Shown one piece after another: positions 28,941 to 36,350 of a stretch of 64,000 nt of DNA; the first letter of the stretch is position 1, and every line of letters starts with the position of its first letter. The stretch is from NCBI RefSeq assembly GCF_009766005.1, contig NZ_LMUK01000038.1, positions 458,948 to 522,947 of the forward strand. Reading direction: 5' to 3'. The stretch comes from Bradyrhizobium sp. S69 (GTDB lineage: Bacteria; Pseudomonadota; Alphaproteobacteria; Rhizobiales; Xanthobacteraceae). The notes below the pieces were generated by a model that saw only the letters and a program-made list of their open reading frames with translations, was not told where the DNA came from and made no database searches. The position numbers and the translations under genes were made by a program.

Positions 28941-29186
28941 TCAGGCGACCTTGTCTTTCAGCACGCATTCCGGCGGCCGCGCTTCGCCGGCGGCGAGGTC
29001 GGCGGCATAACGATACAGCGTCGAGCAATATGGGCAGATGATCTCGTTGTCGTTGCCGAGATCGAGGAAGACATGGGGGTGATCGAACGGCGGATTGGCG
29101 CCGACGCACATGAACTCCTGCGATCCGATTTCGATTACCGAAACGCCGGCGTCATTGTGAAAGTGCGGAACGACATGGTCGGACAT
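28941..29186 (-). CDS. small zinc-finger protein (zf-CHCC type)
   Basis: This 81-residue protein contains EFMCVGANPPFDHPHVFLDLGNDNEIICPYCSTLYRY, written here only for its ligand spacing: Cys, His, Cys and Cys in the CHCC pattern seen in the complex I NDUFS6-type zinc-binding domain. Such stand-alone proteins are common in alphaproteobacteria and are thought to help complex I assembly or bind zinc. ATG 29186 (MSDHVVPHF) is preferred over the longer open frame. It precedes the FAD monooxygenase by ten nt. Confidence 0.85.
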   Translation of the reverse strand: MSDHVVPHFHNDAGVSVIEIGSQEFMCVGANPPFDHPHVFLDLGNDNEIICPYCSTLYRYAADLAAGEARPPECVLKDKVA

Positions 29187-29415
29187 AATATTCACCCCGG
29201 ATGGCAATGGAGGCAGATGCAATCGACGACTGGCAGCAATGACTTGCGGCAGGATTGAAAATGCCGCGCACCATACTGACGGGTTCGTTTGATTCCTAGG
29301 CCCCGACCGCTCATTTGCTCATGCAAATTCGACACAATCTTGTCGTCCCAGAGAAGCCCTTCTTTCGTCGGGGCCGTTGTGTCGCAAAAGAGGCACACTA
29401 TCTTTTTGCTATGCC

Positions 29416-29445
29416 TTGGGACGGGTAAAATTGGGACGGGAAAGA
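29416..29445. repeat. two 15-nt tandem units in a gene leader
   Basis: Units TTGGGACGGGTAAAA (29416-29430) and TTGGGACGGGAAAGA (29431-29445) match at 13 of 15 positions and end 16 nt before the start codon at 29462. The GGGACGGG cores are purine-rich but too far from the start to be its ribosome binding site. Confidence 0.75.
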
Positions 29446-29461
29446 TTCGGGGCTTTTCAGG

Positions 29462-30613
29462 ATGGAACGATCGCGGCTCGATTGGGCGTTGACGGGATTG
29501 GCGGTATGTGCGGTCGCATCCGCCGTCGCCTGGCCGCGCGCGCGTGACGCCGGCGCCATCCTGGCGGCGCAGGACGACCCGGCGGCGTTGTCGGACGCGC
29601 AGCTAAATTCTGCTCTGCGAAACCATCCATCGGCGGTCTCGCAATCGGCCGTCTCGCCATCGGCGGTCGCGGAAAATATCGAGGCGGCGCTCGCTGCCAA
29701 CGACGCCGATCTCGCCAATAGTTTTATCGACCTTGCCACCGCGAAAAATATTCCCGTCACCGACGAATTGTCCAGGCGGGTCGGCGACGCGGTCGCGGAA
29801 GCAGGCTCGACCTCGCATTTTGCAAAGGGCTTTGCCAGCGGTCTCGTCACCGGAAACGCCGACGATGTCGCGAGCATGTCGGGCACGGTTGCCGGCGACC
29901 TTTTCGTGTTCGGCGACATCCGCGACGTGGTGCGCGAAGGAAAACACCTCGCGATGGGCGAGGATACCGATCGGTTGGTGCTCGGCCTGGCGGCGGCCGG
30001 TCTTGCGGTAACGGCGGCAACCTATGTTTCGGTCGGCGGCGCAGCCCCGGTGCGGGCCGGCCTTACGCTGGTCAAGGACGCCCGCAAAGTCGGGCGGCTC
30101 GGCGAAGGGCTGACGCTGTGGGCCGGCCGCTCGGCGCGCGACCTCGTCGATACGCCGATGCTGGAGAACGCGGTCGAAACCGCCTCGGTGCTGCGGCCGG
30201 GCGAGAGCGTGCGGGCAATCAAGGCCGCGTTCCGCCCCGAACAGGCCACCGGGCTGGTGCGGCTGGCCAAGGATGTCGGTCGCGTCGGCGAGAAGGCCGG
30301 CGCACGCGGCGCGCTCGATACGCTGAAGCTCGCCGAAGGTCCACAGGATGTGGCGCGCGCGGCGCGGCTCGCCGAATCCAAGGGCGGGCAGACCCGCGCG
30401 ATCCTGAAGATGCTCGGCCGTGGCGCGCTGCTGCTGGCGGCCGGCGCGTTCGACCTGACGCTGTGGGTGTTCGGTGCGCTGCTGGCGTTGTTTGGCTTCC
30501 TGGCGTCGATCAAGGCCACCACCGAACGCATGACGCAGTCCTGGCTCGATCGCAAGAAGAGACGGCGGCTGCGACAGCAGATGGCGGCTGCTTCGCAACC
30601 GGCGCTGACATAA
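29462..30613 (+). CDS. hypothetical membrane-associated protein
   Basis: This 383-residue protein has no family I recognise. An N-terminal hydrophobic segment (WALTGLAVCAVASAVAW) may be an anchor or signal; a central one lies near VLGLAAAGLAVTAATYVSV, and a C-terminal one is GALLLAAGAFDLTLWVFGALLALFGFLA, followed by a Lys/Arg-rich cytoplasmic tail (RKKRRRLRQQ). Residues about 58-72 (SAVSQSAVSPSAVA) are encoded by three in-frame 15-nt repeats. The Ala/Asp/Glu-rich middle is predicted helical. It lies 59 nt before a hydrolase gene on the same strand. Confidence 0.75.
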   Translation: MERSRLDWALTGLAVCAVASAVAWPRARDAGAILAAQDDPAALSDAQLNSALRNHPSAVSQSAVSPSAVAENIEAALAANDADLANSFIDLATAKNIPVTDELSRRVGDAVAEAGSTSHFAKGFASGLVTGNADDVASMSGTVAGDLFVFGDIRDVVREGKHLAMGEDTDRLVLGLAAAGLAVTAATYVSVGGAAPVRAGLTLVKDARKVGRLGEGLTLWAGRSARDLVDTPMLENAVETASVLRPGESVRAIKAAFRPEQATGLVRLAKDVGRVGEKAGARGALDTLKLAEGPQDVARAARLAESKGGQTRAILKMLGRGALLLAAGAFDLTLWVFGALLALFGFLASIKATTERMTQSWLDRKKRRRLRQQMAAASQPALT

Positions 30614-30672
30614 GCGACAGCGCGCAGCCTGTTTCCGCCGGAATCCCACTCACCAAAAATATGGAATGATCG

Positions 30673-31425
30673 ATGCCGAGCTTTCACAACGGCGATGTCC
30701 AGATTGCCTATCTCGATGAAGGCGAGGGCGATCCGATCCTGCTGGTGCACGGCTTTGCATCCAGCAAGAACGTCAACTGGGTCTATCCGACCTGGGTTTC
30801 CGAACTGAAGAAGCACGGCCGCCGCGTCATCGCGCTCGACAATCGCGGCCATGGCGATTCCGCAAAGCTGTATGATTCCGAACAATATCATATCGGCACC
30901 ATGGCCGGCGATGTCACCGCGCTGATGGATCACCTCGATATCGCCCGCGCCGACGTCATGGGCTATTCGCTGGGTGGGCGGATGACGGCCTGGCTCGCGC
31001 ACCACGTGCCGCAGCGGTTGCGCTCCGCGATCCTCGGCGGCATCGGGATGGGATTGATCGAGGGCGGCGGTCCCGGGGAAAACGTCGCGCTGGCGCTGGA
31101 AGCCGGCGCGCTGGAGGATGTCACCGATCCGGTGGGGCGGACGTTTCGCGCCTTCGCCGACCAGACCCGCAGCGACCGCCGGGCGCTGGCGGCCTGCCTG
31201 CGCGGCTCGCGCCGGCTGATGACCGCGGACGAAGCCGCCGACATCAAGGTGCCGGTCCTGATCGCGGTCGGCACCACGGACGAAATCGCGGGCTCGGCGG
31301 CAGCACTGGGCAAGATCATCGCGGGCTCGAAAGTGCTCGACATTCCCAACCGCGACCACATGCGGGCGGTCGGCGACAAGGTCTACAAGACCGGCGTGCT
31401 GGAGTTTCTCGCACAGCGGAAATGA
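30673..31425 (+). CDS. alpha/beta fold hydrolase
   Basis: This 250-residue protein has the oxyanion motif ILLVHGFASSKNVNW, the ALDNRGHGDSAK loop and the nucleophile elbow VMGYSLGGRMTAWLA with Ser in GYSLGG. His is likely in IPNRDHMRAVGD. Size and motifs fit the esterase/3-oxoadipate enol-lactonase-like group without the details needed to name a substrate. No signal peptide is present. Its stop overlaps a doubtful small frame at 31422. Confidence 0.9.
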   Translation: MPSFHNGDVQIAYLDEGEGDPILLVHGFASSKNVNWVYPTWVSELKKHGRRVIALDNRGHGDSAKLYDSEQYHIGTMAGDVTALMDHLDIARADVMGYSLGGRMTAWLAHHVPQRLRSAILGGIGMGLIEGGGPGENVALALEAGALEDVTDPVGRTFRAFADQTRSDRRALAACLRGSRRLMTADEAADIKVPVLIAVGTTDEIAGSAAALGKIIAGSKVLDIPNRDHMRAVGDKVYKTGVLEFLAQRK

Positions 31426-31793
31426 ATCGGCGCAGGGGATCGCAGGTCCCGGAAAACTATCGATGGCTGCGATGGACCGTGGCCGGATCGGACCGAAAAC
31501 GAAAGTCGGCCAATCGTCGGATGGTGTACGCCTTGATTTCCTGGGATTGCCAACCACCTCCATTCGACGTGGCAGGGGAAACCGAAGGCGGCGGGCGGCT
31601 GGTGTGATCGGCTTGGGCTTAACGGGTGAGAAACCCCGTCAGTTCAATGTTTTAGCGTCCGTTTGAAGTCCGGATAACCATGCTTTTCGGCGGCCCGTAC
31701 CCTGAGACAGCGGTGCGTTCACCGTGCTATACTAGCCGACGGAACGGGTCGAATTTGCGAAACGAGAGCAGCCCAACCTTGCGAGAGCAGCCC
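31426..31793. other. intergenic stretch before cysE
   Basis: No convincing gene is seen. A 61-codon frame from 31422 overlaps the hydrolase stop but has no family features. ACGGG-TGAGAAAC-CCCGT near 31620 is a small hairpin. TATACT at 31728-31733 is a reasonable -10 box for cysE, 61 nt before its start, though the -35 is weak. Confidence 0.4.
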
Positions 31794-32621
31794 ATGGCCA
31801 TCCATCAGATCAATCCGCAGAACTCCAAAATGGCGGCGCTGGACCCGATCTGGGAACGCGTGCGGCAGGAGGCGGAAGATATCGTTCGGCGCGAGCCTGA
31901 GCTTGCTTCCTTTATCTACTCGACCGTGCTGCATCACGAGCGGCTGGAAGATTCGGTGGTGCATCGCATCAGCGAGCGTCTCGATCATTCGGCGCTGTCC
32001 GGCGATCTGATCCGGCAGACCTTCGACGAAGCGCTGCGCGACGATCCCGATCTCGGCAACGCCTTCCGCGCCGACCTCGTCGCGGTGTACGACCGCGATC
32101 CCGCGACCTCGCGCTTCATCGATCCCTTGCTTTACTTCAAGGGCTTCCATGCGATCCAGACCCATCGTCTGGCGCACTGGCTTCATCTGAAGGGCCGCAA
32201 GGATTTCGCGAGTTACCTGCAAAGCCGTTCCTCGGCGGTATTCCAGACTGACATCAATCCGGCCGCCAAGATCGGCCGCGGCATCTTCCTCGATCACGCC
32301 ACCGGATTTGTCTGCGGCGAAACCGCCGTGATCGAAGACGATGTCTCGATCCTGCACGGCGTCACCCTTGGCGGCACCGGCAAGGAGAACGAGGACCGTC
32401 ATCCCAAGATTCGCCATGGCGTGCTGATCGGCGCGGGCGCGAAAATTCTCGGCAATATCGAGGTCGGCCATTGCGCCCGCATCGCCGCGGGCTCGGTGGT
32501 GGTCAAGCCGGTGCCGCACAACGTGACGGTCGCCGGTGTTCCTGCCAAGATCGTCGGTGAGGCCGGATGCGCCGAGCCGTCCCGCACCATGGATCAGATG
32601 CTCAACGCCATCGGGCTTTGA
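31794..32621 (+). CDS. cysE: serine O-acetyltransferase
   Basis: This 275-residue enzyme has the N-terminal helical SAT domain (DPIWERVRQEAEDIVRREPELASF) and a C-terminal left-handed hexapeptide repeat domain with the active-site segments GIFLDHATGFVCGETAVI and DVSILHGVTLGGTGKENEDRHPKI. It acetylates serine with acetyl-CoA, the first step of cysteine synthesis. The frame opens at 31680; ATG 31794 (MAIHQINPQN) gives the usual length. The C-terminal tail that normally mediates CysK binding ends NAIGL; a terminal Ile-class residue is not preserved exactly. Confidence 0.95.
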   Translation: MAIHQINPQNSKMAALDPIWERVRQEAEDIVRREPELASFIYSTVLHHERLEDSVVHRISERLDHSALSGDLIRQTFDEALRDDPDLGNAFRADLVAVYDRDPATSRFIDPLLYFKGFHAIQTHRLAHWLHLKGRKDFASYLQSRSSAVFQTDINPAAKIGRGIFLDHATGFVCGETAVIEDDVSILHGVTLGGTGKENEDRHPKIRHGVLIGAGAKILGNIEVGHCARIAAGSVVVKPVPHNVTVAGVPAKIVGEAGCAEPSRTMDQMLNAIGL

Positions 32622-32764
32622 TTTTTCGAAAGCTTGCTCGATTTCCGGATTGCCTAACTTTCAGGCCGCCTGTATCGCGTGTACGACACCCAAGGATACG
32701 GCTGGCGGTTCTTTTCGCTCCGTCCTAAAACCCGTCAAACCTTTTAATCGTATTGGAGACTGCC

Positions 32765-32983
32765 GTGGACGTTCAGGAAGTCAGGAAGCTCGACGCTTAT
32801 CTCAAGCGCGTGTTCAGCAATCAAAAGATTCGCGTGGTGCCGCGGCCGAAAAAGGACGATTCCGCCGAGGTCTATATCGGCGAGGAATTCATCGGCGTGC
32901 TGTTCGTCGACGATGAAGACGACGATCGCTCGTTCCAGTTCCAGATGGCGATCCTCGAAGACGATCTGGTCGATCAGGGCTGA
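32765..32983 (+). CDS. DUF3126 family protein
   Basis: This 72-residue acidic protein begins at GTG 32765 with GGAG six nt upstream; the TTG at 32753 is part of that same site and not the start. The sequence VQEVRKLDAYLKRVFSNQ, then EVYIGEEFIGVLFVDDEDDDRSFQ and AILEDDLVDQ, matches the short alphaproteobacterial DUF3126 family, whose function is unknown. It follows cysE by 143 nt, an arrangement I recall from related genomes. Confidence 0.88.
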   Translation: MDVQEVRKLDAYLKRVFSNQKIRVVPRPKKDDSAEVYIGEEFIGVLFVDDEDDDRSFQFQMAILEDDLVDQG

Positions 32984-33044
32984 GCCAAGCTCATCCCGGG
33001 GAAGCCACGAGTGTCGGACTCGGTGCTCGCGGCCCTGGAGCCTT

Positions 33045-33173
33045 TTCCGTTCCGATGGAATCGGAACGGGGCTCTCGTCTTTCGTTTTGACGCGTTTTCT
33101 TCACGCGAACCGGTACCCACGGAGCCTGTCATCGGGCGCGCATTCGCGCGACCCGTTGGCTCGAAACCGCGCT
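33045..33173 (-). repeat. 3'-UTR-type repeat, family C copy 2 (minus strand)
   Basis: Read on the minus strand the element starts AGCGCGGTTTCGAGCC within the stop codon of the gene at 33172, continues through GTACCGGTTCGCGTGAAGAA and ends in a hairpin CCGTTCCGAT-TCC-ATCGGAACGG. About 85 nt are nearly identical to copy 4 at 53391, including the extra palindrome GGGTCGCGCGAATGCGCGCCC. No U run follows the hairpin. Confidence 0.9.
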
Positions 33174-33891
33174 AGCTTCCCTTTGGCCCGTGCAGTTGCA
33201 CCGCGAGATGATCCATCGCATCGGCAACGTCGCGCCACTGCGCGAGCCAGTTCCGCGGAAAGCGAAACGTCAGATCCGCACCGCCGATGCGGCGTTCGCT
33301 AAGACACATCCCGGGCGTTGCGCCGTCGCGGGTGCAGCGTGCGTCGAGGTGAGGGGTGTCGGCGAAAAACCGGTCTTCATTGCTGTAGGGCGTACCGGCG
33401 CGAAACGCCTGCATCGTCAGTCCGTCCTGCGGCGACGTCGTGGCCTGATCGAGGTAGCGCGGGTAGATGGTGGTGACGCGCACCTCCGGCGCCATCGCAT
33501 CATGATGCGCTGAGATCGACAGGAAAATCCGACTGATCGGCTGCATCGCGGCGTCCTCCACGGTATCCGCGCTGACGTGCTTTGGCCCTTCCGGAACCGC
33601 GAGCGAGGGGAACTCGAAATTGAGGTCGACGCGCTCCTGCGGCCCGGTGTGGCGCTGGATCTTCATGCGGATCGCCATCGGCGGCACATTGAACAGCGTG
33701 CCGCCGACGCTCAGCGGCAAACGCGCCGGATCGCTCGCCGCGTCCGTTCCCCAGGTCGGCCACAGCAGATAGGCGACCAGCGCAATTGCGCCGATAGCAG
33801 CAGCGCTCGCCAGCGCAATCGGCGCGATCAGGCGGCGGCGATGCCGGCGCGAGCCGCGTGCGATCGTCTGGGCTGTGGAGAGTGTGGTCAT
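33172..33891 (-). CDS. hypothetical membrane-anchored protein
   Basis: This 239-residue protein has a basic N-terminus (ARGSRRHRRRL) and one membrane helix (IAPIALASAAAIGAIALVAYLLW), leaving a periplasmic domain of about 185 residues with strands such as PLSVGGTLFNVPPMAIRMKI and two cysteines (LDARCTRDG, PGMCLSE). No family is recognised. ATG 33891 gives a short cytoplasmic lead; an ATG at 33903 and the full frame from 33978 are alternatives. The end of the gene coincides with a family C repeat. Confidence 0.72.
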   Translation of the reverse strand: MTTLSTAQTIARGSRRHRRRLIAPIALASAAAIGAIALVAYLLWPTWGTDAASDPARLPLSVGGTLFNVPPMAIRMKIQRHTGPQERVDLNFEFPSLAVPEGPKHVSADTVEDAAMQPISRIFLSISAHHDAMAPEVRVTTIYPRYLDQATTSPQDGLTMQAFRAGTPYSNEDRFFADTPHLDARCTRDGATPGMCLSERRIGGADLTFRFPRNWLAQWRDVADAMDHLAVQLHGPKGS

Positions 33892-34122
33892 GACCGAAAG
33901 CATTGTTATGGGTGCGCGCGCCCCGAGCCGGAGCCGAATCATTTTCGAATATGTCACAGGACATGCCGATTTTCGCATCGCGTTCGTGAATCGGTCCGGC
34001 GCGAGCCATGTGCGCGGCGCGGTTCCAGCCGGCGGCGTTAACCTTTTCTTAAGGATAGTGTGGCGGACGGCGTTGGATTTTGCGAAGCAGGACGCGTGGT
34101 GTTGTGGTGTGGGATAAGTCCG

Positions 34123-34452
34123 ATGTCGCCTGATGCGTTGAATTCGCTGTTTTCCCTGTGCATCGGCTTTGCGTTGGCCGGCGCGCTCGCCAGCGGATAT
34201 CAGGCGATGCTGCGACGCCCCGCGGGATTTGCCCTGTTACAGGAGGGCGCAGTTCCCAGCACCTTCGCCGCGGTGCCGTTCCTGGTGTTTGCCGCTCCCT
34301 TCATCATCATGCGCAATACGCTGCGCGGCGCCCGGATCGAACGCCGCCGCTTCGAATTCGTGATGATGGCGACCGTGCTGGCGGGCTTCTGGAGCATGAT
34401 GTCCGGCACCTTCTTCCTGATGACGCTGCGCGCCGCCGGGCTGTTGGCCTGA
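34123..34452 (+). CDS. small membrane protein of unknown function
   Basis: This 109-residue protein starts MSPDALNSLFSLCIGFALAG and has three likely membrane helices: LFSLCIGFALAGALASGYQ, AAVPFLVFAAPFIIMR and MMATVLAGFWSMMSGTFFLM. Short basic loops (NTLRGARIERRRFEF) suggest cytoplasmic segments. The open frame begins at 34060 but the membrane architecture starts cleanly at 34123. A stretch resembling the complement of family C repeats follows the stop. Function unknown. Confidence 0.78.
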   Translation: MSPDALNSLFSLCIGFALAGALASGYQAMLRRPAGFALLQEGAVPSTFAAVPFLVFAAPFIIMRNTLRGARIERRRFEFVMMATVLAGFWSMMSGTFFLMTLRAAGLLA

Positions 34453-34558
34453 AGCGCTGGTTTTGTTTCAGCGCGCTTTCCTGGCGCGCACCGGTTCCCA
34501 CGCTCTGACTGATATGCCAAGGTCTCCACGCACAGGAGATGCAGGAGATAAATCGAGC

Positions 34559-35089
34559 ATGGCGATTTACCAACTTGACGGGCAGGGGCCCGAATTCCCG
34601 GCGGATGGAAATTACTTTGTCGCCGATAGCGCGACCTTGATCGGCAAGATCCGCCTGCTCAGCGGTGCCAGCGTGTGGTTCGGCGCGGTGCTGCGCGGCG
34701 ACAATGAGTGGATCGAGATCGGCGAAGGCTCCAACGTGCAGGACAATTCGACCTGCCACACCGACATGGGCTTTCCGCTGACGATCGGAAAGAACTGCAC
34801 GGTCGGTCACAACGTCATCCTGCACGGCTGCACCATCGAGGACGGCGCGTTGGTCGGGATGGGTTCGACCGTAATGAACGGCGCCAGAATCGGCCGCGGC
34901 AGTGTCGTCGGCGCGGGCTCGGTCATTACCGAGGGCAAGCAGTTTCCCGAGAACTCGTTGATTATCGGCGCGCCTGCGCGGGTGATCCGCACCCTCGATC
35001 CCGAACAGGTCACCAAGATGGGAGGCGCTGCGAAATCCTATCAGCGCAATGGCCCGCGCTTCAACAAAGGCTTGAAGAAGATCGGCTGA
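34559..35089 (+). CDS. gamma-class carbonic anhydrase-like protein
   Basis: This 176-residue left-handed beta-helix protein has the three metal-ligand histidines of gamma carbonic anhydrases: His67 in NSTCHTDMG, His84 in TVGHNVI and His89 in ILHGCTI. The hexapeptide-repeat trimer should sit in the cytoplasm; activity in the YrdA/PaaY subgroup is variable, and it may be a metal-binding paralogue. AGGAG precedes ATG 34559; the longer frame from 34463 covers a repeat. A family C repeat begins 17 nt after the stop. Confidence 0.93.
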   Translation: MAIYQLDGQGPEFPADGNYFVADSATLIGKIRLLSGASVWFGAVLRGDNEWIEIGEGSNVQDNSTCHTDMGFPLTIGKNCTVGHNVILHGCTIEDGALVGMGSTVMNGARIGRGSVVGAGSVITEGKQFPENSLIIGAPARVIRTLDPEQVTKMGGAAKSYQRNGPRFNKGLKKIG

Positions 35090-35106
35090 GCCGCGGCGGC
35101 GGCTAC

Positions 35107-35199
35107 AGCGTTTTCGAGCGAAGTGGGCACCGGTTCGCGTGAAGAAAACGCGTCAAAATAAAATGCTAGAGTCCCGTTCCGATTTTGTCGGAACAGGGC
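35107..35199 (+). repeat. 3'-UTR-type repeat, family C copy 3
   Basis: It begins AGCGTTTTCGAGCGAAGTGG, runs through CACCGGTTCGCGTGAAGAAA and ends in a hairpin CCGTTCCGA-TTTTG-TCGGAACaGG. It lies 17 nt after the carbonic anhydrase stop in the same orientation. The hairpin directly abuts the stop of the convergent microgene at 35201. Confidence 0.88.
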
Positions 35200-35200
35200 T

Positions 35201-35368
35201 TTAGCCGCCCTCGGCTTCGTCCGCCTCGGCCTCGCCGGCGGCTTCCTCGTGACCGGCGGCCCACAGCGCGTGCTCCTGGCTGCCGTCCTGGTATGGGTTG
35301 CCGCCGGGTGGAATGTTTTCCCGCGCGGCGCGCTGGCCTTCTTCGAACGGATCGGGGTCGGTGCTCAT
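35201..35368 (-). CDS. RMF/CrpP-like microprotein
   Basis: Translation of the minus strand gives a 55-residue acidic protein with PFEEGQRAARENIPPGGNPY followed by a QDGSQEHALWAAGHEEA segment. The pattern G..AAR....NPY..GS.E...W..G is that of the ribosome modulation factor/CrpP-like fold; the tail is Glu/Ala-rich. Its ATG overlaps the stop of the upstream gene (ATGA at 35365-35368), so the two are coupled. Ribosome modulation factor dimerises ribosomes in stationary phase in gammaproteobacteria; the role of alphaproteobacterial short homologues is unproven. Confidence 0.82.
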   Translation of the reverse strand: MSTDPDPFEEGQRAARENIPPGGNPYQDGSQEHALWAAGHEEAAGEAEADEAEGG

Positions 35369-35622
35369 GGCGTTGCTTTCCTGTCTCGCTTTTTGGCGCC
35401 GCGGGATTTCGCCAAGCCTGATAGCGCATTGTCTGATAGCACGTTCGGACCCGCAGCGCTTTTGCGTAGCGCATCTTTCAGGTCGATGGGAATGCCGTGC
35501 TTTCGCAACAGGTCGGCGAACGCTTCGTCGGCCAGCTCCTGCAGGGTTGCCATGCGGTCGCGCCCCAACTGGGTCAGCTTGCCGATTGTGTCCTCGTCGA
35601 AAGCGATCAATTTCCGCGCCAT
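35365..35622 (-). CDS. small helical protein, possible ribbon-helix-helix-like
   Basis: This 85-residue protein begins MARKLIAFDEDTIGKLTQLG and continues RDRMATLQELADEAFADLLR. A short beta strand with conserved-looking polar residues followed by two helices resembles a ribbon-helix-helix DNA-binding unit; the tail is Lys/Arg-rich. The open frame extends to 35802 but the compact fold begins at ATG 35622, preceded by GAGCAG. Coupled by ATGA to the RMF-like gene. A dimeric regulator is an inference from the fold pattern only. Confidence 0.72.
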   Translation of the reverse strand: MARKLIAFDEDTIGKLTQLGRDRMATLQELADEAFADLLRKHGIPIDLKDALRKSAAGPNVLSDNALSGLAKSRGAKKRDRKATP

Positions 35623-35886
35623 GTCTGCTCGCGCCAATTCTGCCAAGGTCACGTCTGCTGAGGCTCTGCGGTTCTGCGTTGCGTCCGCCCGCACGGCTGA
35701 CGCCAATGCGGGTGAAACGAAATCGTTCCGGCCGAGAGCCGGCCGCGTCTGTCCCTCAAGATGAACGAAACTCGCGCAAAATTGAGCAGAATTTTCCGTC
35801 AACAGGCGCGGAAACCCCTATATCTGGCCGACGACGAGGCTTGAAGCGTGATGTCGCGGGGGCTCGTCGATGTTCTCGGAGGGACG

Positions 35887-36282
35887 ATGATGTTGCGTAA
35901 GACTCTTCTCGCGTTGGCGGCGATAGCCTCGATCGGCCTGTTGGCGCCGGACGCGGCTTCGGCCCGCGGCGGTGGCTTTGGCGGCGGCGGTCATTTCGGC
36001 GGCGGCGGAGGTCACTTCGGCGGCGGCGGTTTCCGCGGCGGTTACGGCGGTTTCCACGGCGGCTATGGTCGCGGCTTTGGCTACGGTATCGGAGGGTTCG
36101 GACTGGGCGTGGGATTGGGCTACGGGCTCTACGGTCCATACGGCCCCTATGGCTATTACGGCGGCTACGGCGCCCCGTATTCCGATGGCTATTACGCCGA
36201 CGAAGGCGGCTGCTACCTCGTGCGGCGTCGCGTGCAAACTCCTTATGGCTGGCGCATCAGGCGGGTCGAGGTCTGCGGCTGA
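35887..36282 (+). CDS. exported glycine/tyrosine-rich protein
   Basis: This 131-residue protein has a signal peptide (MMLRKTLLALAAIASIGLLAPDAASA, cleavage near ASA-RG). The mature part has GGGG-H/F repeats and then GY/PYG-rich stretches (GGYGGFHGGYGRGFGYG, PYGPYGYYGGYG). The C-terminus has two cysteines (GGCYLVRRR, VEVCG) likely joined by a disulfide. GGAGG at 35878-35882 supports ATG 35887. Such proteins are common in Bradyrhizobium and are often annotated as sulfur-globule-like or hypothetical; envelope structural role is a guess. Confidence 0.85.
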   Translation: MMLRKTLLALAAIASIGLLAPDAASARGGGFGGGGHFGGGGGHFGGGGFRGGYGGFHGGYGRGFGYGIGGFGLGVGLGYGLYGPYGPYGYYGGYGAPYSDGYYADEGGCYLVRRRVQTPYGWRIRRVEVCG

Positions 36283-36350
36283 TCTGACTACTGAACTGAA
36301 ACAGAGGATCGCAATCGTCCGCGCGCCGCGGAGTTGCGGTCCTCTTCATT

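Noticed and set aside
29192..29398. Cys-containing 68-codon leftward frame before the zinc-finger gene
   Set aside because: No ribosome binding site; the cysteines do not form a zinc pattern; the stretch is more likely leader or intergenic DNA.
31422..31607. 61-codon frame overlapping the hydrolase stop
   Set aside because: Although the ATGA overlap is tempting, the product is Arg/Trp/Pro-rich with no conserved pattern and no own ribosome binding site.
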